Assembly: GCA_025201365.1 (NCBI GenBank)
Contig: JAIXMF010000001.1
Span: 1 to 64,000, forward strand
Reading direction: 5' to 3'
DNA: 64,000 nucleotides
Source: Syncephalis plumigaleata
Lineage: Eukaryota > Zoopagomycota > Zoopagomycetes > Zoopagales > Piptocephalidaceae
This document shows positions 50,701 to 61,068 of this stretch, in pieces. The position numbers were made by a program, and so were the translations under genes. The first letter of the stretch is position 1. Each line of letters opens with the position of its first letter. The notes beneath the pieces were generated by a model. The model did no database searches. It was not told the DNA's origin and worked only from the letters and a program-made list of their open reading frames with translations.

Positions 50701-51804
50701 CCGGCTGTTTCTGCATGTACCGTATCAAGGCACCAAAGGGTCCCAACGGTTTCTACGTTCCTATTCTGGCCAATCCAGATATCGTAGAGAACTACTCGGA
50801 GAATGTCGTGGATACCTTGCACAAGAAGAATCTACTACTACTAGGCGAGGATCGTTTCTTGACTACGCTAATGCTACGCACCTTCCCCAAACGTAAAATG
50901 ATGTTCGTGCCACAAGCTGTGTGCAAGACAATTGTACCAGATGAATTCAAGTGTTGCTGTCACACGACGTCGATGGATCAACTCGACCGTACACAATCTA
51001 TTGGAACTGGTATTGATCCGTGATCTATGCGGTACCTTCTGCTTCTCTATGCAATTCGTGATATTCATGGAGTTAATCGGTACTGTCGTGTTACCTGCGG
51101 CTATTACCTTTACCATCTATTTGATTATCATCTCGTTCTTTACCGACCCCGTTCCTATCATTCCACTACTGTTGTTGGCTGCCATTCTAGGCTTACCTGC
51201 CGTACTCATCCTCATGACCACGCGTAAGATCGTCTATGTGATGTGGATGTTGATCTATCTCGCATCATTGCCATTATGGAATTTCATATTGCCCGTTTAT
51301 GCCTTTTGGCATTTCGACGACTTCTCCTGGGGACAAACGCGTATGGTGGAGGGCGAGGCTAAAGGAAAGGCACACGGCGGCAAGGAAGGTGAATTCGATA
51401 GTAGTCAAATTACCATGAAGCGTTGGTGTGAATTCGAACGCGAAAAGCGTCGTCGTACCATGGCCATACTAGCAAGTGGCGGTGTCAACAATTATCGACA
51501 CTCGAGTATAGCGCCTACGAATAGTGTTGCTTCCTCATCCTACCAGCTAAACGCTAGCAAGCCTAGTCTCAATGAGATCGGATACACGGCACCGAGTACC
51601 ACATCTGTATTGGGATTGGATCAAATACCAGGACGTAATTCATCTCGTGGTTCACTATTGGCACAACCACCCTCGGCACCGTTCATGTACGACGATGGCT
51701 GGGATCGACATAGTAATCGATCGGGTAATAGTGATGGTACAGGTACACCGGGTACACCAGGCACTGCTACCGGTAGTCTATCGGTTATCGTCGATCTAAT
51801 CTAG
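46049..51804 (+). CDS. CHS: Chitin synthase, class IV type (GT2 family)
   Basis: Predicted plasma-membrane chitin synthase polymerising UDP-GlcNAc into chitin. Exons: 46049-48386, 48446-50569 and from 50630. The first about 760 residues are a disordered cytosolic tail with about a dozen acidic [10 protein letters not shown]-like motifs. A first membrane helix ([19 protein letters not shown]) and a cytochrome-b5-like YDLRRYRHP segment follow, then a second membrane region near 49200-49300. The catalytic domain has [26 protein letters not shown] (DxD), CGETKI and [11 protein letters not shown]. The QRRRW motif lies near 50965-50980 and a cluster of C-terminal helices follows. Three places in the conserved core (about 50634, 50950 and 50964) each need one extra base to read MIQVFEYYIS and VLLSQRRRW. 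A fourth near 51785 would move the stop to about 51887. With so much intact sequence, consensus error is likelier than pseudogene. Confidence 0.96.
46408..47405 (+). repeat. Protein-level repeat array of acidic PLA motifs in the chitin synthase tail
   Basis: About 12 degenerate copies of a 9-12 residue motif of the form acidic run, then A/T/V-P-L-A: examples are [94 protein letters not shown] and [12 protein letters not shown]. They are separated by 15-35 residues of Ser/Thr/Asn-rich linker and always lie on the cytosolic side before the first membrane helix. The spacing suggests a multivalent linear-motif array. Confidence 0.85.
47222..47352 (+). repeat. Recent 69-bp in-frame tandem duplication
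   Basis: Two adjacent copies beginning at 47222 and 47291 differ at only a few bases and encode [18 protein letters not shown] twice. The near identity shows recent expansion of the motif array by slippage or unequal exchange. Confidence 0.92.
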
Positions 51805-51887
51805 GCTATAGTAGTGCTGGTGGTGGTGGTACTAGTAGTAGTTTTGGAGAAGATCATCAACCATTATCGTCATCCTTACCTCGATAA

Positions 51888-52346
51888 CAAGATATATATA
51901 TATATAGTATCAATCTCATTCGCATATGCACACATTCATATATCTATATGCATATAGATATATATACGTATACATATACTAGTATAATAATAATAATAAT
52001 TTTATGATTATTAGTGATAGATTAGAGAGAGAGAGAGAGAGAATAGGACAACATGATCTATGTTATATATTATATTATGCTACTACTTAATCTCTTTACC
52101 TTCTTTTTTATCAATCCAGTTGTTTTCTGTTTCTTCGTAACTTTCCTACATATACATGACATGAAGAATATAATCATCATTTCATTGTTATAACAAAACA
52201 AATGAAAAGCAAGACATACTCGTTTAATAGTGTAGTAGTAATGATGATAATGACGTCTTCCTCATATTATTATGATGATAATTGTGTGTGTGTGTGTGTG
52301 TGTATTATAAATAATCAATTAATCAATCAATTAATTAATTAATCGA
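51888..52346. other. Convergent spacer with several microsatellites
   Basis: Spacer between the chitin synthase and dynamitin 3' ends. It contains (TA)n at 51891-51906, TATA-rich palindromic sequence (51935-51975), (GA)n at 52025-52042, (GT)n at about 52284-52304 and AATT/AATC repeats (52310-52345). No gene is seen. Confidence 0.65.
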
Positions 52347-54246
52347 TTAGTGTACGCCTAACTTGGCCACACGTTCAACGAGATCAGCGATTCTCCTATC
52401 GAGTGCTTCGACATTACGTTGAATGACTGCTTCATTATCCTTGAGACTAGTGGCAATCTAGAAAGTGTAATGCGTTAGTTAGTAGATGCACTAATAATAA
52501 TAGAGTGGATACTTGCCTTGGTGCATTGCTCCTCCATATTATTAATACCCGTGGCGAGTCGGGATTGCTCCTGTTCCACGGCTGTCACGGCATCGGCAAA
52601 CGTGGCCGCCTCGCGTGTAATTGTTCTAGATTCTTTAATCGTTGCACGAGAGCTGGCGCCAATGGAATAAGCGGATCCAATCGATCCAACGTGGCGAACA
52701 ATTGATTAATCTAAAATAAACGATTAGTATTTGCAAATAACAAAAAATAAAAAAGGTGACCTTTTTAGTTGTTTCCGTGTTAATACCAATACGCTCGTCA
52801 TCTTCTGCTTTATAACGTTGCACACGCTCCAACTCATGAGCTAGTGCCTTGGCTCGACGAGCGACCAATTCCATTTGACGTGGTTGCGTCAACAACTCCA
52901 ATTGCTGTTCCAGTTTAGCGATCACAGGAGCAATCGCTTCTGTAGGCTTATCATCATCATAACAAATAAAATAGAGTGAATTAGAACAGTGATATACATG
53001 AGATGTAGTACTTACTTCGGCATCGATACCACGTTCATGACCCACTAATCGTTCCAATGCCGTCAATCTTGATTCTAATTGAATAGCACGCGATTCATCT
53101 ATCGCACATCCTCAATCGACAACTATTATAGCAGTAATACAATACAAATATGAATACAGATAATACCAGTGATTATGCAATGTTCTAATTACCTTTGCGA
53201 TAGGTGATGGTGCACCACCAGCTTCACTCGATGACACTGCACCTTGACGAATCTTCTCCAATCGTGCGAGCAATCGACGACTAGACTCGCTTTGCTGCAT
53301 TAATAGGCGTCTTTATCGGTTGCTTCCTCCTGCGTGGCGATGGCGCTATACGCTGGCTAATTGTGTCCAACTCGTAACGAAGCGTATTCACTTGTGCAAG
53401 AATCACCGAGTGCTGTATCGTATCACCCTCAGCATCCGATGGTTGAGCAATCTATATGAACAGAGCAGTTAGACTGTACATAAAGAATGGAAGGAAATGA
53501 AAGAAACTAGTATTGTTCATTGTATTGAACGGCACTCGACCTACCTCGGTCATTTCCTCGCCCACTCTTGCACTTCAAACATTAATCGACGCAATTTCTG
53601 TACAGGCGTTTCTTGTAGGGCAGGTTCGCGTGGCAACACCTCATATTCACCGGAGGCAATCGTCTCACCGGGTGCCGTATTCACGATAAATACGAGCGAT
53701 AAAGTGCGCGTCTACGAGTTTGTAAAGCAAATTTCGGATCTATTCATCAATCAATCAATCAAGCAATACGATGTTGCATTGAATAGGATTAGCAAGTTGA
53801 TTGGCATATCGATATATATAAAGTACTTGCCATCTTGTGTTTTACCACGAAAACGCGCTACTGCATCGCTAGCTGATAATCCGGTAGAGTCGATGTTTTC
53901 ATTCTCTTCCGCAGTTTCAACCTGCATCAGTAAACAACAGACATTAGCCGATATGGATACACGTATTTCTATCGAGTAGACTCACGCTTTCTTTATCGAC
54001 TAGACCCACTACCTCGGGAACATCTGGTGTTTCATAGATATCAGGTGCTGTATCCTAATAATAAATAAAAGAACAGCGAGAAAACGAGTTAAAACGACGG
54101 TGTAATAGGACAATAGCCACGCAATGCCATAGATGATTGTTATTATCACTATGTTCATCCATGTTATACTCTAAATAATATCTATTATACTATAATAGAA
54201 AAGAACTACGTACGATATCTGGAAGTGAGGCGTATTTACTGGACAT
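52347..54246 (-). CDS. DCTN2: Dynamitin-like dynactin subunit 2 (p50)
   Basis: Predicted p50/dynamitin, the dynactin subunit that links the shoulder complex to the Arp1 filament and so supports dynein transport. The first exon, from the ATG at 54246, reads MSSKYASLPDI. The next has DTAPDIYETPDVPEVVGLVD, matching the family KYADLPGI...PDVYET opening. Later segments include GEYEVLPREPALQETPVQKL, which resembles the EVxxxExxETPxQKxxRL motif, then coiled-coil exons (LLARLEKIRQGAV, LERLVGHERGIDAE, VIAKLEQQLELLTQPRQMEL). The last exon ends ALDRRIADLVERVAKLGVH. At least eight small exons are present, and a few junctions (53300-53560) could not be fixed exactly. The overall order and the coiled-coil content fit dynamitin well. 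Confidence 0.87.
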
Positions 54247-54563
54247 ATTGTGCTAGAGTTAGAAAGAAGATTCCAGTTAGAGTGGAATAAAGATAGTAGA
54301 TGAACGATATAGTAAGTACACGAAAGAGATAATGGAGTGACGAATGAAGAATGGCGGAGTGTGCGGATGTGTGCGGATGTGTGTCGATGTGTGGAGTGAT
54401 GTCAAACGTCGAATATACAAATCATGTAACTGATGATGATGATGGATATACACTAGTGCTCAATAATACTAGTTCCATTTGTAATCGATAATAATAAACA
54501 TATATAAATTTATTACAACTACTATTAGTTGTACGATATACACATATTCATCGATTTAAATGG
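54247..54563. other. Spacer upstream of dynamitin
   Basis: Contains the probable dynamitin promoter (pyrimidine-rich on the minus strand, 54250-54350), a GTGTGCGGAT repeat of three imperfect units (54358-54395) and AT-rich 3' flank of the next minus-strand gene. No gene is seen. Confidence 0.55.
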
Positions 54564-55304
54564 TTAAAGGCGATACTTGTACCATACTATTTGTTCATTA
54601 ACTACTGAGGGACCGTCACCCATGTCATCATCATTGCCATCATTGCCATCGTCGGTGTCGTCCAAGTAAGAGGATGAACCGTACGCAGTGTCAGTATGAC
54701 TACGTGTAGTGCCATTGCTAGTAGTAATGGTGTTGGTATTGCTCTTGCTACCATTCGATCCTTGTTGCGTAGTAGGTTGTAAAAGATCCAATCCAGTGGT
54801 GGGAATGGCTGGCGACGACGAGCCTTTGTTCTTCTTAACGCATACCTGATACGGTGTAGACAAATTGCTTGCCTTACAGCTTGCCTGATACTGGAGATAC
54901 GCATCGCATTGTAGACCGGGCAGTTCAATCAATTTAAGCGGATCGACACCGCCGTCTGTGATGTGCCACTGCCAATTGATGGTATTGGCAACACCTCGTG
55001 TATCGTTCGTTTGGATTGTGTACCGTTCCTTGATACACTGTAGAAGACGTTGATCACAGCACGCTTTTTCGGTATTACACAATTGGTAACAAGTACTATG
55101 TCGAGTAAAGCACGACTGATACGCGAATGGCCAGTGTAAATAGGCGGACTCCAAGCCTGACCAAGAATTGATATAGGATCGAATGGATGATGAATGACTC
55201 GTGGGGAGAGAACATTGAGTTGGCGGTACTTGCTGGGCAATTGCCGTAACAATTGACGCAATAAATGTTAGAACAATGCTATACACAACAAGAATACGAT
55301 ACAT
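54564..55304 (-). CDS. Secreted Cys-rich protein, phospholipase A2-like
   Basis: A single-exon secreted protein of 246 residues. The signal peptide (MYRILVVYSIVLTFIASIVT) is followed by a Cys-rich domain and a Ser/Thr/Asn-rich, then acidic, tail. The core CFTRHSTCYQLCNTEKACCD, continuing QRLLQCIKERY, has the spacing of secreted phospholipase A2 helices (C-x2-H-D-x-C-Y-x2-C...C-D...C). The Asp of the catalytic His-Asp pair is Ser here, so activity is doubtful. No clear calcium-loop GxGG was found. Five further cysteines lie in the first 180 residues. The family call rests on this pattern alone and could be wrong. That it is a secreted disulfide-rich protein is well supported. The start at 55304 is chosen because it begins the cleanest signal peptide, although the frame is open upstream. 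Confidence 0.72.
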   Translation of the reverse strand: MYRILVVYSIVLTFIASIVTAIAQQVPPTQCSLPTSHSSSIRSYINSWSGLESAYLHWPFAYQSCFTRHSTCYQLCNTEKACCDQRLLQCIKERYTIQTNDTRGVANTINWQWHITDGGVDPLKLIELPGLQCDAYLQYQASCKASNLSTPYQVCVKKNKGSSSPAIPTTGLDLLQPTTQQGSNGSKSNTNTITTSNGTTRSHTDTAYGSSSYLDDTDDGNDGNDDDMGDGPSVVNEQIVWYKYRL

Positions 55305-57020
55305 GCTGAATGCGATGCGATATATTGAATGAAATGCAAATAAAAGAAGTAAAAATGTAGCGGAAATATGAATGCACAATAGTTCTCGTATATGAATATA
55401 GAGAACAAGTTGGATGCTAGAAATGCTAGATGCGGCGATGCAAATAATAAACAGTAAAGAAACGTCAAATAATCGTCAAAGGATATTTACGCATTATTGT
55501 TGGTTCTATAAAAATGGCGGGGTGACAAGCTACTGCAGCGGCCATTGTTGTTATTGTTATTGTTGCTGCTGCTGCTGCTGCTGCAAGTATCCCATGGACT
55601 ATGACGAATTTTCACGGTACTAGGCCTTTGTTGCCATTCGTACCGCCATAAAGCGAATGCCTTTTTGCGGTATAAGTTATTGTAGGACATTGAGAATTCA
55701 ACAGGCGAATGCCATGCTGATAGACATTTTTGTCGTTTCTTTTTCTTGTAGTACAGCAAAAGAAATGCCGGTTGCATAGTCAGACCATTTATTCGGTAAT
55801 AAGCTTCATGCTAATTTGTTGACATTTTTCCACATGCTACTTTTATTTATTTATATATTTATATCTGAAATAGCTGGATAATTATACATTCCTACATGTC
55901 CATTGTCGCATCCTTTTTCTACGAATGATCGAGAAAAAAGATACGACCTTGACCAATAGCGGGTAAATTGCTATCGCGTGATAAAGCTATACTAGAAGCA
56001 TGTGGTATGAACACAGTGTACTTGTCGCAATACTATCATCCATTCGGCCCTTGTACACGCATTGCTATGGCACGCCAATAGTCGATGGCCGATAGCCGCT
56101 AGTTACCACTCGGACAATTAATTGGTAGAACCTGTTTAATCTCTAGGTTTAATACTCCAATTTAATTAATAGTAAGAGTGACTGCGAGTAATTACCTCAA
56201 AAAGCAATAATGTTCGTATCAATAAAAATTACATTGTAATTAACGTAGATGAAAATAATAAAACATACTGAATGACTTCCATAATGTTATCACTTCAATC
56301 CATTCGTTTGACATGATATTGCCATAATCTTCGAGTGGAAACTAGTACACCATTTCAAATGTATTTGCCATAATGTGCCTGATTAGATTCTACCGCCTGT
56401 TAGCGTGTATCAAAGCCATTAATGAATACCATATTTTCCTTAACTCAAGGCCATCAAGGCATTAATGTGTACACACTATGCCAATATGCTTTATATTGAA
56501 TAGTTTCCGCATTAGTATATCTGTATATTTATATGCATTGCCAATTTACGACGTATATGAAATTGTAAAACCGAATGGTGCTACCGCATGGCAGACAAGC
56601 ATGAATTGTCGTGTGCTTTTTCGTGTCGAAAAAAGAAAACGCATGCAAGCATCGTTACGAGGTCACAAGTTGCCATGCTGCCTATGGGATTGTACGCCAT
56701 TGCCCACAAAGTATGTATAGATGCTTGCTCGATAGCAATTGAGCAAACTATCGCTTTCCCGTTTAATGTATTACTCGCCAAGTTACTCATAACTATTCCA
56801 CTTACGCTTATTAGTATTTCTTTTTTCTCTCTAGCTCTAGCTCTCTCTCTCCTTTTCTTTCTATACGTGACTGTACCGCTTCTATTTTATAATAATCACT
56901 ACGTTCTACCTATCCAAGTAGTAACCGTTTATTTAATCCTCTTTCTTACCTTTTTTGTTGTTGTTGTTGTTCTTCAATACTACCATCACTTCTATTATTG
57001 TTTACGAGTTGCTGCGCAAC
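55305..57020. other. 1.7-kb gene-free spacer
   Basis: Head-to-head intergenic region between the secreted protein and RhoGEF 3. It has CTG repeats (about 55563-55583) that give a spurious poly-Ser/Asn frame on the minus strand (55487-55777). A pyrimidine-rich stretch (56820-56990, including GTT repeats at 56957-56970) precedes the RhoGEF start. A plus-strand frame at 56588-57043 is hydrophobic noise. Confidence 0.6.
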
Positions 57021-60000
57021 ATGTCGACGCAACAAGTCAATAGGGATCCGCCACCCGCTTACACCACTAATTTATTGCGAAAAGACTCGCTACCCAAGCC
57101 GCCACCACTTTATCCGCCACCGACGTATCCACCACCACAAGCACCCAGTGCAAATACGGCCAAGCCATTACGATATGGATTATCGAATAATGGGACTGGC
57201 AAAAAGGAGCAACATCAACTGCAGCAACCAATTGATTTACACGATGTGATGATGGTGCTAGATGAGCAATCGTCATTAAAAATCAATTCTAAATGGGATG
57301 CACCTCGATTCGGCTCGATTGCCAGTCTCTCGACTATCAAATCGAGTAATCCGGCAACTCGCTCGGGAGTCTCGCATAGTATGCAACAGAGATCGATATT
57401 TAGTCAATTGGAAATGTCACCGACTATGGCGAAGGAATCACCGCCAACATATGACTATTCGATCACTGTCGATGCCCATGATGGTAACGAGAAGAGTGAG
57501 CCTTTGGCCGATAGCGAACTAATGCACACGATGATGCAAAACGATGAGACATCGTACACCTATATGGATATATCGCAAATACCAGAACGAAAGAAACCGC
57601 AATTCAGTATAGCGGCAAGTTCAGTGGATGGAATGCAGCACGATAGTGCAAGTGCGTATCGCATGCCAACGGTAGATCCTAGGATACGTGCTTACAAGGC
57701 ACTTATCGGTGAACGAATCTCGCATTCCATGTCGGCCAATTCATCGGGACTACCCTTCCTGAACACTTCGGATACTGAGGGGACCATGAATTCGGATTTG
57801 TTCTGGAAATCATTCGACAATGATCCAACCTTCTCCAAGAAAGCTCGAGAGTCTAGCCAGTTGGACGAGCACACGCAACAAGACGAGAACATGCTAAGAA
57901 CACCGGAGACTCCCGTGCCCAATGCTAGTTTCATGGTATTCAACGATAATATAGAGAGGAATGGTGATCCGTCACTGTTCAATGGCAATAGCACCATGCT
58001 CTCCAATATAACGATCACGTCACCGACACGGACTATTGCAATGGAATCCATGCTGTCATCGCCAGTATCCGAGAAGGCGTCGCCCATCAGTGATACGCAT
58101 GCGAAAGCACAGGATAGGAACGACGTGTACTCCTCCTACCTTGTTAACGATGCTTGTCCGCTTAGTATGGTTGACTTTGCGAACGAGAAGGTATCCGCAG
58201 CTCGCTGGGATGTGTCGTCCATTCGGGAGGAACCAGAACCAGTCAGCACAACATCGCTTAGGAAATCGAATACAGCCGATACAACGGCCGAGAAGAACAA
58301 AAAGATGGGCACGATAGTGAAATCAGGCAGCATGAAATGGAGGAAGAATTCCGAGTCGAAGATTGAAGCGAATAACCCGATTGATCGCAAGCCAAGCAAT
58401 AGCAAACAATTGATGAACTTTTTCCGAACTGGTTCGAGGAGAAGTCGCGGCAATGACATGGATACTGCGAACTTGTCGCCAACAAGCAATGTACAAACTA
58501 ATTACTGGCCGGATTGTGCAAGCGATAGTCTAAGCGTTTTTAATCATCGAGACGATGAAAGCCTGATCGACGCGCTTATCGATAGAAAGTTGCATATGCG
58601 CGATGGCGAGGATGTGAAGGCGATATTCGTGGTGGACTCGAAGAGCTCGACAAGTGAAGCCAATCGATCTATGGAGAAGCCTAATCCGAGAGTGTCGCCA
58701 CAGGTTAAGGTTCAAACGAAGCCTAAAAAAGCAGCAAAGAGGCCGGTCATGGGTGCGGATGGCGAATTTCCAATGCTGGCATTCGCAACCGAGTACGCCG
58801 ATTACATGGGAACCATCGATGCTATCAGTAAAGACAATCGAATCATCGAGCAACACATGAAACTAAAGAACCCAGAAAAGTATCCGCTCGACGCAGCCAT
58901 TCGAAGAGTAGCAAGAATAAAGTAGAGCAACTGAAGGAGCTTCAACGTAAATTTCGTCTAAAACGACCACGACGAAGAATACAGTAACGCCGTTGAATCG
59001 AAAGGCATCGGTAGTATCATTCGCCCAGATGAGGAAGGAGTATTTGACGCGAAGGTCGATTCATCAGCTAAGGGACCGGAAAAGACGCCGATTAAAGCAT
59101 CGTTCAGCAATGAGACATCGATCAATGTTAATAATTATAATAGCTATGATGATGTGGATGATGTGGATGAGAATACTGAATTGGTATATTCGTATAAAAG
59201 AGAACGTGCCTCAACCTACACCTATGGTGATGTGGCCAGTGTCTTGTATAATTATCATACGGAATGGCGCGGAGAAGAGGAAGAAGGTAATTGCGTGTGA
59301 TTAATGGAATAATAGCATGAACACACTGACTAATTGCTTTCTATTCATTTAGAACTGGAGAACTCGAGGAGAATCGCGACGAGCAGCCAACAATATTATT
59401 CAGTGTGTGAGGAAGAATCTACAAGCACTAACGCTACTTCGCGATGCGTTCGCCGCACCGATACACAAGAAGCTAACTCAGCCCATGGCGTCAAAAGTAT
59501 CACGTCTCGAACAACAAACTACAACTATTTTTAGCTGTGCCATGAAGTTAATACCATTCCACAAGTTCTTCCTGAGAGATGCAGAGCAAGCGTAAGTAGC
59601 ATATGAATGTAGATACGCTACAGCATTAACTAAATGGGACTCAATAGGCTTGGTCTACACGATGAAACGGGAACACTAAAGGGTCTCATGACTGCTGTTC
59701 AATGCCATGTAAGTAGGGGGAGGGGGGGACAGTGTGCACGATAGGCAAACTCATTCTATTACATCTAGATGCCTGGATTTCAGTATTATTTGCATTACCT
59801 GAGCGAGTATCCAAGAATAGCCTCTACACTCGAGCATTTGACCCGTGACAATAGTGTATTCCGTCGTCTATTAGAGGTAAATAGCAATGACGTTTAATCC
59901 AATCCACGTTAGACTAATAGGATGTATAGCAATGCTCCGAGAATGCGGGTCAAGTCAACATACGTGCATTGTTAAGCGGACCCAAGGAACACATCGTTTT

Positions 60001-60928
60001 GTACCATTCGCTACTGCAAAAGTTCATTGAACTTTACGCGCCAGATGACCCCGAGTATCAAGCATTCCATGAGTGTTTCACGAAATTCCAAAGCATTTGT
60101 AAGGATGCTACAATGCTGTAAGTTCACAGGAATAATAGCTGATTAATGCGAGCAACGTATTAACATGATGATCCACTAAAGAATTCGAATTGGCCAGCAA
60201 AAAGAGGCGGTAGCACAAATACAAGAATCACTGGATGGACTAGGCGAGTTCCTGGTGACAGAGTCACGTCGACTTGTCTATCAAGGCACGCTTACTCGTA
60301 TTATTATGCCGGCTGGCAACACCAAGCAACGTATATGCTTTTATTCAACGATCTCCTCGTGTTCGCCAAAGAGAAGAAAGACGGACGGCGCAACTATAAG
60401 GGTCGTATCTATTTGCACGGTGTGAAAATACGCGCCATTGCACATAGTAAATACCCGAACACATTTGTTATTATCGATAATGCAAGGAAGGAATTCTACT
60501 TCCAAGCGGAAACTGACGGATTCTGTCGTCGCTGGATTCACTACCTGCGTGAAATGATTCGTAATCCTTTCTCTATCGCGACATCGGGCATGGCCGGTCC
60601 AAGCCATCTTTCCTTGCCCAATATGCCTATGACTTCCAGTGCTTATAGCAATGATGCTGCCTCGAGATCCCAGTTGCAAGGTCCACTACGTATACGTAAT
60701 GGTACACCATCGGTCTATTCCGACTCTACAGACAATCAAAGTTGCTATTCCAAGTACGATGATGAAGACCATGATGATATAGGACCAACTGATTATCAAG
60801 ACATGCATGACAACAATGATAATGTCAATCCCGAGGATAGTCCAATACCAAATGCTGTTCCCGTAGTACGACAACACCATTTGCAACAACAACAACAACA
60901 TCGTAGTATACTTCCATTGACTGTATAA
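57021..60928 (+). CDS. DH-PH Rho guanine nucleotide exchange factor 3
   Basis: Third paralogous RhoGEF. The first exon (57021 to about 58827) starts MSTQQVNRDPPPAYTTNLLR and carries PPxY motifs (PPPAY, then PPLYPPPTY) suited to WW-domain partners, followed by a disordered Ser/Asp-rich region. A proposed 157-nt intron (58828-58984) joins it to LNRKASVVSFAQMRKEYL, the motif shared with RhoGEF 1. A possible 53-nt intron leads to the acidic NNYNSYDDVDDVDENTEL stretch. The DH domain (about 59370-60120) has CVRKNLQALTLLRDAFAAPI, IPFHKFFLRDAEQA, MPGFQYYLHYLSEYPRIAST and YHSLLQKFIELYAPDDPEY. The PH domain (about 60260-60570) has ESRRLVYQGTL, LLFNDLLVFAKEKKDGRRNY and EFYFQAETDGFCRRW. The PH frame breaks at a T run (60339-60342), where one more T gives ICFLFND. 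Another break lies near 59370. Confidence 0.86.
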
Positions 60929-61068
60929 TCACAATTGATTACTCACCTCATCCGTTAATGAATAGCAAATTGAATAACGAAATGCTTTCAGTTTATGAAT
61001 ATAGCTTAGTCAATTAGGCAAACACTTCTATATATATATATACCATGTTCACAATAAATCTACATCTA

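Noticed and set aside
50630-51804. Chitin synthase as a decaying pseudogene or as a case of programmed frameshifting
   Set aside because: More than 1,500 codons are intact on either side, breaks share no slippery motif, and similar one-base losses occur in unrelated conserved genes, which fits consensus error better.
55487-55777. 96-codon minus-strand frame with poly-Ser/Asn
   Set aside because: Driven by CTG/GTT repeats; no start context, splice sites or conserved segment.
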